Shown piece after piece: positions 1 through 13,177 of a stretch of DNA of 64,000 bases. The stretch spans positions 1,714,646 through 1,778,645 of the forward strand of contig HG738136.1 of assembly GCA_000499405.2 (NCBI GenBank). Direction: 5' to 3'. The position numbers were made by a program, and so were the translations under genes. How positions within the stretch are numbered: position 1 is the stretch's first letter; every line of letters starts with the position of its first letter. The DNA comes from Onchocerca volvulus. Its lineage: Eukaryota > Nematoda > Chromadorea > Rhabditida > Onchocercidae. The notes under the pieces were generated by a model that was not told the origin of the DNA, did not search any database, and worked only from the letters and a program-made list of their open reading frames with translations.

Positions 1-1091
1 GATGCATAAAATGGTTGGATATCTTTTTGACAGAAAGAGATTTTAGAAAATATTAACAAAAAGAAACATCATTAGACGACTTACATATTCGATTTAATAT
101 TTTCTAAATTTACAAGTGCATAAATATGTGATAAACCTTCGCTTCCACTAACTGCTTCCTGAGCAAAATCGAAAGCTTCCAACAATCGCCCTAAATCGAA
201 TACTTTTCGAGATTGGAAATAAATTTTATACATTTGTGAAGTCATATATATACATATATATTTTAGTGAAATTAGAAAACTATGAACAGATATACTCACA
301 GAAAGACGACACATCATCTTAAACTAAACATCAATCCAAACTGTCCTATATTAGAAATTTGATACACATCACTAAAATGATCATTAGAAAAGCCTAATCA
401 ACGATAAATGCGACCTGAATATAAAGTCTGACTATCAGTTTGACTATTTTACGAATTTATACTTTACGATTTTATAACACCAATAAAACAACGTACACAG
501 CTTTTTTCAATATCAATTTCAAATAATCTAACATAAAAATAATATTGCTTTCATAATTCAGAACTATACCATAAAAGAAGTCTAAAGAATTGAAAATATA
601 AATTTTGTTGTAATCTATCAAATTTTGATTTGTAGCTATTAATCTGAGATCTTCAGCCATCTCAATTCATATATTTCATCAAATTATATTCTGTATGATT
701 AAACAAATATCTTTCTATGTAATTTGACTGTTAGAAGGCAATAGCTTCATGCATGAATATCGAACAACTAAAAGTGATTCTTAAAGTTAATTTCAAATAA
801 ACACATTATGAAACACTTACCAACAACAAAGAAGAATTTAGCTGATGCATTCAAAACGGTAGCTTCATGTGGGAACAATACTCGACTCTGGAGTAGTAAC
901 ATAATTTGCTTCGAATAATCACCACCACCATTGATTGATCCCATTTCTTCCAATACAGCAACAAATTCATCGAGATATTTCCGTCGATCCTTTGGATCAA
1001 GTTCACTGAATAATGCCAAATAGGATCGAGCCGCATCATCATAATTTTTTAATCCGGCTGCATGCCGTGCTTCCCACAGAGCCAATCTCAT
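1..1091 (-). CDS. TPR-containing protein, PRMT9-like N-terminus (5' part, runs off the window)
   Basis: Exons 1091-821, 202-85 and a probable third at 22-1 join in frame (phases 1 and 2). The product starts MRLALWEARHAAGLKNYDDA and reads as two to three TPR-like helix pairs. It resembles the N-terminal TPR region of protein arginine methyltransferase 9, which precedes the methyltransferase domains and methylates the splicing factor SF3B2. The catalytic part would lie to the left of this window, so the identity rests on the TPR region only. The ATG is only 7 bases downstream of an acceptor-like AATTTTAG (minus strand, AG at 1100-1099), which suggests a trans-spliced first exon. Donors at 820 and 84 are GTAAGT. 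Another TPR protein cannot be excluded. Confidence 0.5.
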
Positions 1092-1106
1092 TCGTTTGCT
1101 AAAATT
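1092..1106 (-). promoter_or_regulatory. Candidate spliced-leader acceptor of the PRMT9-like gene
   Basis: On the minus strand AATTTTAG ends 7 bases before the ATG, with no open upstream coding exon recognised. This spacing is typical of SL trans-splicing in nematodes. An internal cis acceptor remains possible. Confidence 0.4.
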
Positions 1107-2539
1107 AAATCAATCTTTCATAATTATTTGTCACATCATTTAACCGGAAAACTTTCTCACGTGGGTCGCATGATCGCTGATCCCAAATAGCAAAGACAAT
1201 ATTTTAGATTGAAGTTTAGATTAAAAATTCCAGGTGATAAAGTCTGAAATATGGCCATTTTTTTAAACTCGCGATGATTCTGTTTCTTCAACTTATTGTT
1301 CTAAATATATAAGTCATTTCTTTGGTTCTTTTGAATTTTCAATCTAAATTTTATAATGACCTATCACATTTAACTTAATACAATTGGCATAAAAAAACCT
1401 ACCGAGTCTAAAGTTTTATAAATTTCATTGCAGTAAACAAATTGGATTACTTTGAAGAAAAAAAAAAAAAAAAAACGATGATTAAGGTAAGCTAACATTC
1501 AAAATTTACCCTTCTCTGATGAACTGATTCTTTTAATGAAATATTATCAAAATTATCAAAATATTAAACTTCACAACTTCCGAAAAAATTTTCCGTTTTT
1601 TAATAATCGGAAAATTTTCTCGACCAGTTCAATACTTCCCTCCCAATCTTTTTTTTTTCCTGCAGTTATTACTAACTGGTTAATATTTTATTCTAGAAGT
1701 AAAAATAATAATCAATGATTTAAACAATCTTTCCCCTAATTACCAACTCTTCAATATCACTCTATCCATCATAAGCACATACAACTTTACGTTTCGAGCA
1801 AAAAAAAAAAAAGAAAAAAAAAGACAAAAAATACTGAAAATCGCCTTGAAAACATCGACTGAATTTAACCAAAAATTTTTAAATAAACTTTATTCATATT
1901 ATTTACATCATATTATCATATGAACAGAAACTGTACCTAACAACGTTTATCTGCTCTACTAAGACAACAAATAAACCTTTTGTTCTCACAGCAGGATGAT
2001 GAGAAAATGTACCGAATGCTACACCAGAATGAACTCAACATGCGAACATTTCGTCTTAAATAATTAAAAAATAATCAACCATTTCATTGTTTTGCTATTT
2101 TATAAAGCGGTTGTTCAGACAACTAGAAATGAAATGCAACTTACAGTATGATTTTATCACTGATTATTGATTTCATTACCGATTATTAGTCAAAAAATTT
2201 GAAAATAAATGCTTCTTCAGGCACAACCAATGTTTACCCAGATATTATATTAAGCATAACATGCAAACATGGAATTCCGTGCAAGCGTAATAGATTACAT
2301 TGTGTTGAACGTGATGAAAGAAAAATATTTTTTAGATGATTCCATAATAAAACGACCCGTTAAGCTAAATTGCAACAAATATTTACGTGATAGATTTAAT
2401 ACATTAACATTTAGAAAGACTACGCAATACGTCTTTGAATGATTTTGCATGTGATTGCTAGATTAAAGCAGACGTGTTGCATTGGATCTCTTATGTTTGG
2501 CCTAATTTTCACAAATCTTTACTTACAAATGATTGTTAT
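1107..2539. other. Intergenic, no gene seen
   Basis: AT-rich spacer between the 3' end of NDUFAF3 and the start of the PRMT9-like gene, both on the minus strand. It contains poly-A runs at about 1458-1475 and 1801-1830. No exon with splice sites and conserved protein was found on either strand. Confidence 0.5.
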
Positions 2540-3793
2540 TTAATTTCTATTTTTTCCATCATTCCTATCATCGCTTTTCCCTGGTATCAAAAATCTTGAA
2601 GTTGGCAAGCTATCCATTTTTTTCGCTTCATTTTCTGATAAATATTTGCGCATCGCTTTCTTTGCCAATTCCAATTTATCATCTCTACCGAATAAATTGC
2701 TCTTCTCAGCAAATGGTTCCCCGTACATGTTCATCAGGCGTACTTGATCATTCGTCGTTACCAATAAATCATCGGGTGGATAAAGAGCTGCAGCTACACA
2801 GCGATATTCAATATTCAACATATTGAATAACATTGCTGCTTCTTCCTAAAAGTCAAAATTGCGAAGGATGAAAATTGAACTCAATTTACGATGAAAATGA
2901 TACATTAATCAGTAAAGATCATCTATAAAATGTAAAGATGAAATTGCCGAAAAAATCTCTATATAAGGGTTTAAGAATGATGATGAAAAACTGTTTCGTC
3001 AAGTTAATAAAAAAATAAAAGAAAGAACTACATTTGACTAAAATTTCAGGAAAAATCTCAAAATCTATAGAGAAAACTTGCCGAATGCATAATTTCGAGT
3101 CCAATATTATGTTTAGATAGAAAAGGAGCGATTCGTCTCCGAACAGGATCAACATGTTGCCGATCTCCTGGCCCAACTACTAATACATCTAACTTTGGTT
3201 CAAGCATCGTGAAGAATTGCATTGACTCAGGAGTAATATCATCTGGTGTAAGAACACGCCAGGATAGTACAGCTTTTGGGAAAATTGCAATCGGACCATA
3301 GAGAAATTGACCATCGTATAGACGAAAGCCATACTTACTGATACTTCCAATACCAATCTGTTGACATTCCAGCATTTCATCATTTAAACGTGACAAAGTT
3401 GTCCGTGGTCCTTGATCGTTATCATCTGAAATGAACACTGAATCATCTTATCATCTGAAATGAAGTCCTACTTCTCTACAGCTTGCTCGTTTATTTCACC
3501 TCATGCTGTTATTTGGTGGTTTCATCTATGAAAAATGTTGAAATTATTAAAAAATTATTTTTCATAGAATAATATTAATTAATCAAATTTTTTGATTATA
3601 TACATGGAGTCAAGATTGATAAGTGAATGGAAAAATAAAAAAAAAAAAAAAATTAAACTTCGGAAGAATGGAAAAAATCAAACTTGCCAAAAGGAGTGAT
3701 GTGATAATCGGTCATTACTTCGCGATTCCTATAATCAGAGGAGAACATCCGCAACTGATATAACAAGAAACGTTTTAGCCTTAGTCGTAACAT
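2540..3793 (-). CDS. NDUFAF3: NADH dehydrogenase (complex I) assembly factor 3
   Basis: Three exons: 3793-3688, 3425-3082, 2845-2540 (252 codons with stop). The product starts MLRLRLKRFLLYQLRMFSSD, an arginine-rich, acid-poor stretch fitting a mitochondrial presequence. The middle exon carries the Mth938/DUF498 fold of NDUFAF3, including the DVLVVGPGDR loop; the last exon continues with AAALYPPDDL. NDUFAF3 acts in the matrix in early assembly of the complex I Q module. The protein is longer than the roughly 185-residue human one because of a charged C-terminal tail after the conserved domain. Both introns have GC donors (GCAAGT at 3687-3682 and 3081-3076); nearby GT sites break the frame. CPT2 lies about 500 bp upstream on the same strand. 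Confidence 0.9.
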
Positions 3794-3810
3794 GATAATG
3801 ATTGCCTACT
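3794..3810 (-). promoter_or_regulatory. Candidate trans-splice acceptor of NDUFAF3
   Basis: A polypyrimidine tract ending TTTTTTAAG on the minus strand lies about 15 bases upstream of the ATG at 3793, with CPT2 ending about 500 bp further upstream. It could receive a spliced leader, either as a monocistron or as the downstream member of an operon. Confidence 0.35.
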
Positions 3811-4180
3811 TAAAAAAAAAAACCTTTTAAAATCAATATTAGTTATTTATAAACCCTAATACTTCTTCATTTCCTTGATTTTTAAAGAGCGACTGATAAG
3901 AGTAGATTTTCTTTGTTTATTCCTTCAGAAAATTAAGGGATGTACCAAAATTGTGAATTTGAGTTGAATGATAGGGATGCTAGAGCAAATCAGTTTTTTG
4001 GTAAAAATGTTAATTAGCTCAGAAGTTATGGAACATGGAGCGACTAAATGTTGATTTCGTGAATTAATTTATCAGAGGGAATCGAAACTTTGGTCTGACA
4101 TTTTCACTGATCAATTGCAAAGAACATACTTAGGAATATAATACCGAAATTGAAAAATAACAAGACGCTCTTTGTATACA

Positions 4181-4186
4181 TTTATT
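4181..4186 (-). terminator. Probable polyadenylation signal of CPT2
   Basis: AATAAA on the minus strand, 108 bases downstream of the CPT2 stop codon, the first canonical signal seen after it. Confidence 0.4.
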
Positions 4187-4293
4187 GACCTTGAATATAA
4201 ACAGAATACGACCAATTATTATTTAATTTACACTATCACAGTTTAATGGAAGGAAGGCAAAAAAATTGTATTAACATTGACTTGTCATACAAT

Positions 4294-7200
4294 TTACTGC
4301 TTAACGATTATATTTTTTAAAATATCCAGACTTTCCAAAAGTGTATCCGCAAATGCATTCGTAGTTCGTTGATCCTGAAAACAAAAATTTTCAATGCAAA
4401 GGCGAAAAAAATTTTGGACAGCTCTGCTGTTATTTCCTTATCTTGTAAAGACAGTGTTTAAATTAAAAATTTAACAAAAATTTAATCTTTCATTTATCGA
4501 GTGAGAATTGATTGTAAAGCTGCTTTTCAAATAAATTTTATAATGACTGCTCCAGCTTAATCCTATATGTCACTTGTTAATTAAACTATGATTGAACCTG
4601 CTTGATATTTTCTTGAAAAGACCATTCTGTCACTCACAAAATATATTTTAAAAATATCTTGATTTCCGTTTGTATTTCTGCAAATATGTCCGTAAAATTG
4701 GATAAAATTTGCTATTAATAATGACCTTATAGGATGAAATAAGAGCCCCCATCTTGCTGTTGAGTATGTTGTAAGCAATACCAAAGCCATCAGGAACAAC
4801 CGGGCCAAATCCACCAACTGCTATCGTTTCTGTTGAGAGAGTTGAAGTTGACAGAATGAAACGATTCATATATTGGTATACTGCACTACTGAATAACTTT
4901 GGCTGCAACCAACCGAGTCGCTCAGCGGTACAACGTAAACCCATTAAATGACGATCAAAACCTTGTCCTTCAATATACGTACATTTTAATATAAGCGATA
5001 ATCATAGCTATCTTTTAACAACTATGGTATTCTCAACTATGTCATTCACCTGTTGCAGCTTCTTTTACTAGTTGTGAATGCATTGCAGAACATTGCTTTA
5101 TAAGTTCACCAATGTTGCTTTTGCTATTTTCAATCGCCAGAACTGCATTAGTGGTAGCACATGTTGCTGAACGTACGCATTCTGTTCGTCCCTAAAAGCC
5201 AACATAAAATGCTTTGTCCAAGATTCTTAGAACATAACCATCTTGTATAAATATTATGTTTTATGTATAATAGTGAATAAGAAGATAGAAAATATACTAT
5301 GTCCAGTCAAAACATGTTAAAACACCTAATTACAACATAGAATTTTGAAACAGAGCGCTAAATTGTATTAGTCATCATAGCTGTTATTCATGTACAGTGC
5401 TATAAGAGAATTTTGAAAGTTTATGGAACGAGTTCAATTTTACCTTTAGAAAAGCCGCAGTACTGCAAGATTCATAAGATGGAACGAATTCCTTAAACAG
5501 CTTGTAAAAAGTCAGCTGGATCGCTAACTGCATGATAGAGTCCGGTGAGAGCTTTGACTGTTTGATAAATTGTCGATTCATTTCAAAACATTCTGCAGCG
5601 CTAAAACGCACTTTGGACCCTATCGCAACGTGTTTCTGTTGAGCTTCTTGAATCTTTTGACGTATTGAATCGGTCAACATGAAGTCTGCAAAATATTTCA
5701 TGATGTATGCCAAAATTTTGAAAAAGAATCTAAACCGAAAATCGAAATTATTTCTTAAGTTGATGCGAGTAATCTTTATGGAATACTTGACATATACGGA
5801 TTACACTTTTTGATGGTAATTCCTAATTTTCCATTATAGTATAAGGACTTTTTGTAATTTAATCTCAACTTATCATAAATAATTTTTTAAGAACAATGAG
5901 TTAAACTTTTAAAACATTGCTAAGCTATCTCGAGACATTACCTTTTTGAAGCCTTCTAGAATTCTGGGAAGTTAAGGAATATCAGAAAACCAACCAACTG
6001 GTCGTAAATTATTTCCCCAATATCCTGCGGTATTAAAGTTCTGATTTGGATGTACGAAATGATTTTGTTTCGTATCACAAAATGATTCTTCCATTAAGCG
6101 AAGTACAGCAACACCATCACCCCAGCTATGTTCAAAATTTATTGTCGCCGAACCTTGCCCATCGACTATCAATTGGAAACATTTATCGAACCATCTGAGA
6201 AATAATATCTTGATTTATTCAGTCAGGAAGATAGCTTAACTCCTTACATAATTATTTAAAAACATGTCGGTTTGATTTGTTTCGCTCAAATTTTGATCGA
6301 TTAATTCATGGTATAAGGATTACATCTCTTTCATGTCAAAAATTAGCCGATCTACTCTGCACTATAAATTCATATGAAATCCACAAAAATTCATGCCTGT
6401 TTCTAGCATCACCACCATTTAGCAAGCTTTCACATAGTTGACTTAAATCATTACTTTTCAATGTATCCAGACAAAGGACAAACAAACTACTATCAATCAG
6501 TGCCAAGCTTGCCGAATTATTGCCAATAGATGACAACTCAGAACGAGCCTAAAATATTTCATCCTCAATAAGGATTTTTGTAATTCGTTTATTCTAATGT
6601 ATTAAAGATTGATTATCCAGAATTAATACAACTGCCATGTTACAGTAGTAAGTTTTATTGTCAAACAGTAAGTAATAATTAAAGTAATTTTGGAAAAAAG
6701 AAAAATTACAAAAGGTCTCAGTGAAGACAAATTGTACAAGAAAACTAACTTCTGCCCATTGGTCACGTCCGAGTGAAGTCAAGGACCCTACGCAATCTTC
6801 TGGTTTTAGGTGGTTCTGTTCAGATAATATGATGGATAGACAAGCTTGAACTTGTTCTGCAGGCACAATTGAACCTGTAGATATAAAATTGGTAATTTGC
6901 TAATAACAAATAAGTTAAATGCATTTATGCCATTCATGAAATTTTGATTCATGTAATTTTTGAACTGCTGATTTCAATCAATAACATACCATGATTGTCA
7001 AACAAATCAACAGAATAAATTCTTCCTCCGCGTAAGACAATGAAATGTTTAGGATCAGTACAATGTAGAAGCCAATCTTTCCCTTTTTGTGGAATACGCG
7101 AACCACCAAAAAGTGACTTATACTGGCTCATATCCAACGGAAAGGCACCAAAAGCAGCTGCACCGTACCATCGCAAATTTTTCGATAAGTTTCTGGAATG

Positions 7201-8626
7201 TCCTATAATTATATTTACACTTCGCAAAAATGTTTTCATTTTTCCTTGCACTATTTTTTCATTCATTCTTATACAAATAATTTTTCATAAAAATGCAAAA
7301 ATTGATGGAAAAAGAAAGAGATCTAATACAATATGAAAATGGACAAACTTGCAAAGCCAATTAAACGGCTTTGAAGTGGCAGTCTTGGGATTCAGATAGT
7401 ATATTTCGGGCGTTAAATATTCTGAATCTAATGCACGCTTAATACGACCATATGAAATAATTAGATTTGTTGCGCGAGTAAGCTAAAATCAATAGTAAAA
7501 TATCTTATTAATCTTCAAAAATTAACTCAACACTTTAATTGGGAACAGTAAATACCCAACTGAACAACACTCAAAAATTCTTAATTTTTTATTTTTATAT
7601 ATATTATGAATATCTAATGCAATCCATATATGCTCATATTGGTATGTACAAATAAAAAGACGTATGCTGAATTGAACGAATAAATCGCACCCAGTAATCA
7701 ATGATTCTTGTATAATTAAACAAAACTGAAATCAAGAAATTCATTAATGCATTGATTTTTACCTGGTCATTATAAGCCGGATCTGGATCTGAAGCATAAA
7801 CCATGAATGGATTATAATTAATCGGACATGGAATACGATCGCTCAGGTACATGTCAAACCATGGTTCTGATATATAGCTTGTATGTAAATTCCGTTTATC
7901 ATGTAATATGAGCTCTCTTTGCAGTTCTAAAACAGGAGCATTTAATATTTATAATAAGCAATATAATTAAGAATTAATAAAAAAATAAATTGGAATTTTA
8001 CAAAGTATACACTTACTTGGGCCTTCATGCGCTTTAAAATCTTCAACTAACTCCTTCAGCGATTCCAATTCTTCCTTTCGAAGTACGGCTTCAGCAGCTC
8101 CTATAAGCCTAAAAAATAAGGGGTTGCTTCATGATGTTCTTGAGTGGCTTGCAAATATTTAATCTATAAGCAACAAAACAATCAGCATATAAAAGACTGC
8201 ATCTTGAAATAACAGTACCTGCGACACGAATCTGACAGCTTTGGAATCGGCAGTCTTCGAAGACTTCGTTGGAAATGATATGTTGGAATATCACTTTTGT
8301 GAATATATTGGTAATCATCACCCTTTAATTTTTGAGCACTGAAAACTTTTCGATGAGTGACAAATCCAGTGCAAAGAAACTGTTCGGAATACAACAGATT
8401 TGACAATGAAATGAAATAAACGAAAACTTAACAGTGTGCTATTATTTAAATACTTTCATCTTTTCATTTTGGAGGATGCATAAGTACTCCACGTTAAAAC
8501 AAAAATATTCAGAATTAGAAAGCAAAATTTCCGGGATTTTCCTATATTTAGTAATATGACTTACATGCAGCCTGTTGACATTTTGCGCAGTCGAATCAAT
8601 AAGATTCCTTTGCATGACGCTTGCAT
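4294..8626 (-). CDS. CPT2: Carnitine O-palmitoyltransferase 2, mitochondrial
   Basis: Thirteen exons: 8626-8565, 8338-8219, 8108-8017, 7926-7763, 7482-7349, 7192-6990, 6874-6750, 6548-6397, 6194-5995, 5685-5444, 5191-5050, 4967-4726, 4374-4294. All phases match, giving 652 residues (human about 658). The enzyme sits on the inner mitochondrial membrane and converts acylcarnitine back to acyl-CoA for beta-oxidation. Visible landmarks are IPTYHF and LPIPKL near the N-terminus, [31 protein letters not shown], the active-site block [14 protein letters not shown] with the catalytic histidine, YESCSTAAF, and ILSTSTL with [15 protein letters not shown] near the C-terminus. The N-terminus [19 protein letters not shown] is basic and acid-free, as expected for mitochondrial import. 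Intron 8 uses a GC donor (AG then GCATGA at 6396-6391). A second in-frame N-terminus is possible (see findings). Confidence 0.95.
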
Positions 8627-9289
8627 AGCTAGATAAATAGATGTAAAGTGGAGTTCAATTAGTTATAACATCATGCAAAATGAAATGTATTGACTACTTC
8701 AAAAAAATTACTTTCTTTCATTTTGCACCTCGTATAACTTTTGCATATAAAATCATATGCTATCCTAATTAATTCGAATAGTGTGAAAAAATCAAGAAAG
8801 AACCCAGTTCCAAGAAAAAATCATTGGTATGATAACAAACTATTCCTATTCTCTGATATAAATCATTTCAAATTTATTTCATACTTTAAGTGAACATGAC
8901 AGTGATATGCTACTAATTGGAATGAAGAATAGATTAATACTATTATATCTTTAACTTTTTTTTTCTGCATAAGATATTTACAAAGGCAGAAAGTTAAAGC
9001 TTTGAATTAGAGCTCAAGTTTAACTGAGTAAAATGAAAGTGCATAAAACATGTAAATATACAAAATAAACGCATAAAATTTACACGAAGAAAAAATTCAA
9101 AAAATTCAGCATAAAGCAATGATTCATGTAAGCACTGGCTTAGTGAAATCCAAATATAAACAAAAAAGTTATTCGGAAAGCTCAAGTTAGTCAACATTTC
9201 AAAACGATAAATAGGAAATCTAAGGTATTTTTCATCCTGATCATTCTGATAGCTTGCAGTGTAGAATTGGCGCTTGATTAACGCTTTCC
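8627..9289. other. Spacer between NUSAP-like and CPT2 genes
   Basis: About 660 bp between two minus-strand genes. It should hold the 3' UTR of the NUSAP-like gene and the CPT2 promoter or trans-splice site; an acceptor-like TTATCTAG lies 2 bases before the CPT2 ATG. No further gene was recognised. Confidence 0.45.
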
Positions 9290-12200
9290 TCAATAGCCAC
9301 GTTTCGCTTTCATTATCCGTTCACGAGTCTCGTTACGTTTCAAGCGAAGTTGCTGGCGCATTTCGGTTCTGGAACAAATCGATAAATCCATAATAATTAA
9401 CAGGATTCATTACACAATCATCAAACAAAAATTTTTCTGAGTAAGTAACTTCAATAATTGATATCTCTGTGGTTTCGTTCTTATTTATCTACTTAGTATC
9501 TACTTTTGCCTTTTTTAAGGTTGCTATGCAAGAGAAAACATATTGCAAGTTACTGATTGGAGACGTGACTATACTTTTTTGTTGTTGGATAATATATGAA
9601 ATTCCTATCAGTATATTGTTAATGTCAAATTTATTCTCCTTAAGTAGCACACTTATTTATCTACTTTGGTACCGCAAGTCCAAGTCTATCACAAATGAAA
9701 TCGCAAAATCCATCGTTATTTTAAACAGAAATTCGGATATAATAAGGATAAAAATAAACAAACCTTGAAGAAGAAACAGCTGTAAATGTCTGTATTTGTC
9801 CAAGCATTTTTGCTTCATGAAATTGGTTATCAGTCATTTTTGTAGTATCCACATAAGGTATCATACGACGATAGGGTACATACCGACGCCCACATCTACG
9901 AACCGCTTTCTTTTCACTTTCTGTTTCCGACACTGAATGAACAAATATAAACTATTAATACCAAAATTCAGCCATTACCAATTCCTGCAGTTGCATAATT
10001 GTGTGGTAAATAGAATGGCTTCGCGAGAGGATAATGGTGTCGCGAGAACATCTAAGAATTCAACAAACGAAAAGGAATTATAGATTCCAAAAAATTACAA
10101 AATATCTACCTTCAGGATGTTTTCCTTTCGGAATGGCCAATCTCTGCAAGCGTGTGCTTAACTGTGGCACGGTTACAGAGTTAGTATGTTTAATTAATTT
10201 GGCAAGCCTTGGAGATCGTCGAACTTGTTTAGTATTTGGTCTTTTCGTCAGTTCTTTCACATCAACCTACAGAAATGCAACAAGTGATTTCTAAATCTTG
10301 GAAATTTAAACTTTCTTTAAAAAGGCATAAAAGTCATTCAAAAATTTAAAAAATGAACAGCATGCCTTTAGCATTCTTGATCTGTGTGGTAGCGGTATTC
10401 TGGATTGCGACGCAACATTAGTATTGTTCTGCACTGTTGCAAAGGCATTTTTCGTGCCATATAATTTTGAAAATAAAAAATTCATCTTTGATGGATCTTC
10501 AACGACATTTTTGAATTTATACCTGAACATGAGCACATTAAACAACAAAAGAAATTCACAAAACTTCAAGTTCCATCCGCTGATTTTCATCTAACCCTCA
10601 TTCTTTTGTATGTTATGGCTTTATCTAATTCCATGATCCAACAGAATCTGCTTCCTTAACAGTTTATGTCTTCAGAAATTTCTTGATGAAATTTCACATC
10701 ATAATATTCGAAAAAGATATACCACCAAAAAGTGAACCAGAAGCTATCAAAGAAAATGATTTAGGTGACGAAAACATTTCATCAACTGTTTAAATTTATA
10801 ATAAAAAGATACCCTGTAGTCTCTACTGCAACTCCCACTTCAGGCTTCGCTTTCTTCGAAAACTTTGGTGTAGCTAACCTCTAAAAATGTATAATATTTT
10901 ATGGCGATTACCGTAAAACAAATTTTATGACGCATATCCTTTGATTCATGCCATCAAAATCCATCATTTATTTCACCATAGTGCGATTAAAAACTGGACA
11001 TTGTTCCTCACAAGCTTATGATCCTAACTTCAAATTATTCCGTTACCTGGTATTCATCTTTTTTTTCTTGTTGAAAGTCTGCCGAATATCTAGTAAGAAA
11101 TTAACGTACTTACTAAATCCTAACCATAGTCATTTCTCATGTCGTCACAAGCAGTTCAAATCAAATCATGTGAATACTGAATCAAGCATCCACAAAGAAC
11201 CAAGGCTGAGAATTTTGGACAATTCTTAATTATAATTTTAACTATAAATCTAATCAGAAACCAAATCGGTTTTTGGTGGTGAAATATAACCAAGTTATTC
11301 CTACTGTCTTTGAATTTTACTGCTAAATCTAACTATGCTTGTATTATGGGTGATTCCAGAAATATAAACTTACTTTGAAAATATTAGGAACCGCTTTCTC
11401 ATGTTCTGCGAATTTCCGCTTCACATTTGCATCTGCTTCTTGCAGAGTTGGTTGTTTTTCAACCAGTTTTTGATGGAGTGCGGCAAATCGTGCAACAACT
11501 AAATTTTCATGTAAGCATTTGTAAAATTTTTATTTTCCTCATCTAAAATTTCAAATTTCTCAAAGTTCTCTTTTCACGAAACAACCACAATAACATCGAT
11601 ATTACATTGCTTTGTGAACAAAAATCATATCTTTTATGGAAAGATTGTTAGAAATGTGAGCAGGAACTGTTCTAATAAACAAACAGAAATTCATAAAATA
11701 TTGCAAGAACAAATTATAAGAACCACAAATATCTAGATGCATGGCGACGTGGTACTTAATCGGATAGGGACATTATGCATGCAATTTAAAAATAATAATT
11801 AAAATAATAACTTACTTGTACCAGGTTCAGCAGATTTGCTCTTACAAGGTGTGCTTTTATCTTGTTTGATTTTTGGATTGGAACTGGAATCATTTAATGG
11901 CACGAAACTGATTTTTTGAGTACGTAGAAGAATGTTTTCTTCCTCATTTGAATTTTCATCTGGAAAAGATATGTAAGAATATTGCAATGTTAGATCGAAA
12001 CTTCTCTTTTCTTTTTCTTTAAAAGTTCTTAATTGAAAGGTGGTCATGTAGAGTACTAATGTTATAAAACGAAAAAAAAAATGGAAACTTTTCCAACTTG
12101 TTGCAATAAATTTCTCGGTGTATGGCTTCATATCATTATCACTGTCTCGTTCAATAGAGAAAGTCTGATTGAATGTATCATTCAGCGAACTTTTAGACGA

Positions 12201-13177
12201 ACATGACAAGGCCATCTAAAATGGAATGAAAATAAATCAGAGTGCAAGATAGAGCAACCATATTTGGTCATAGATTGGTCTGTTATGAATACCTTGTTAT
12301 TTTATGACCAAAAAGTTTTACGGAACAAAAGATATCTCTTACAAATATATATCTTAGAAAATGGGCTGAGATTCAAAAAATATTGTCAGGAAAAGTTAGT
12401 GGATAACTCTGATCAAATATCAATAAATGAAACAATAATGAAAGTGTTAAAAAGAAGCCATAAAACATTTGCATAATATCAATACCTTAGATTCAGCAAT
12501 TTCCTTCGGAGCGATATTTTCTTTGTTGCATTCATGATGATTCCAAACTTTTGACAATTCCATTATCAGCACTTCCTTCTGAAAAAATTTCACATAAATG
12601 AAACCGATATTGTTAGATATTTTCTGTCAATAAGTATCCAAACAAATCTATCTGCAGCAAATAAATGCTTTAGATGTGACATAAAATATAAGCCATATAC
12701 TCTGGACAATATTAGAGCTACAATTATTACACATTATTTGAATACCACAGTATTTTTGGGAAACCGATTGCCAAAAAAAAAAAAAAAAAAAACTGATCGA
12801 CTCGAATCATCTAAAATCTAACCAATTAGGAATGAATTCAGTTGATTTAATCTAACTTTTACGGTTAAAATAATTTATTGATATTTGATCAGAGTTTTAT
12901 GTCACTATAAACTCAGAATGCTGAACAGCAACAAAATAGAAAAATAATGAAAATTACATATCGATCTAGCAGAAATATGTTCATGGAAGACAAGAGATCA
13001 AATAAAAGAAAAAAAAAAAGAAATATACGTACATCTATACATCAATAAGTCTCGAAAAAATGTAACCTTTTGATTAGCATTGATTGCGTATTGTTTTGCT
13101 ACTTTTCTTAGCTGAGAATATTTCAGCGTAGCAAAATGATTTTGAATAATTTCCAAATCTTCCGATTTGTTTTCCAT
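9290..13177 (-). CDS. nusap1-like: Nucleolar and spindle-associated protein-like (NUSAP family)
   Basis: Ten exons: 13177-13067, 12578-12486, 12215-12098, 11959-11816, 11498-11374, 10880-10813, 10522-10366, 10266-10110, 9932-9764, 9368-9290 (about 406 residues; human about 441). The N-terminus has the SAP-like helix pair of NUSAP (FATLKYSQLRKVAKQYA). The middle is basic and low in conservation, with a block RFAALHQKLVEKQPTLQEAD matching the region of NUSAP that contacts microtubules, and RRSPRLAKLIK. The C-terminus is a charged helix ending KRNETRERIMKAKRGY, matching the conserved NUSAP end. Known NUSAP proteins bundle microtubules near chromatin in mitosis. The end of exon 3 is uncertain, since two weak donors give the same phase. 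Intron 7 has a forced GC donor (GCATGC at 10365-10360). The gene is divergent from INTS13. Confidence 0.75.

Noticed and set aside
472..660. Minus-strand frame of 62 codons
   Set aside because: It is intronic in the PRMT9-like gene, hydrophobic and AT-driven; neighbouring exons join without it.
7040..7336. Plus-strand frame of 98 codons
   Set aside because: It is the antisense shadow of CPT2 exon 6, whose sense translation matches the family precisely.
12264..12476. Plus-strand frame of 70 codons
   Set aside because: It lies antisense in an intron of the well-supported NUSAP-like gene and shows no conserved protein or splice context.
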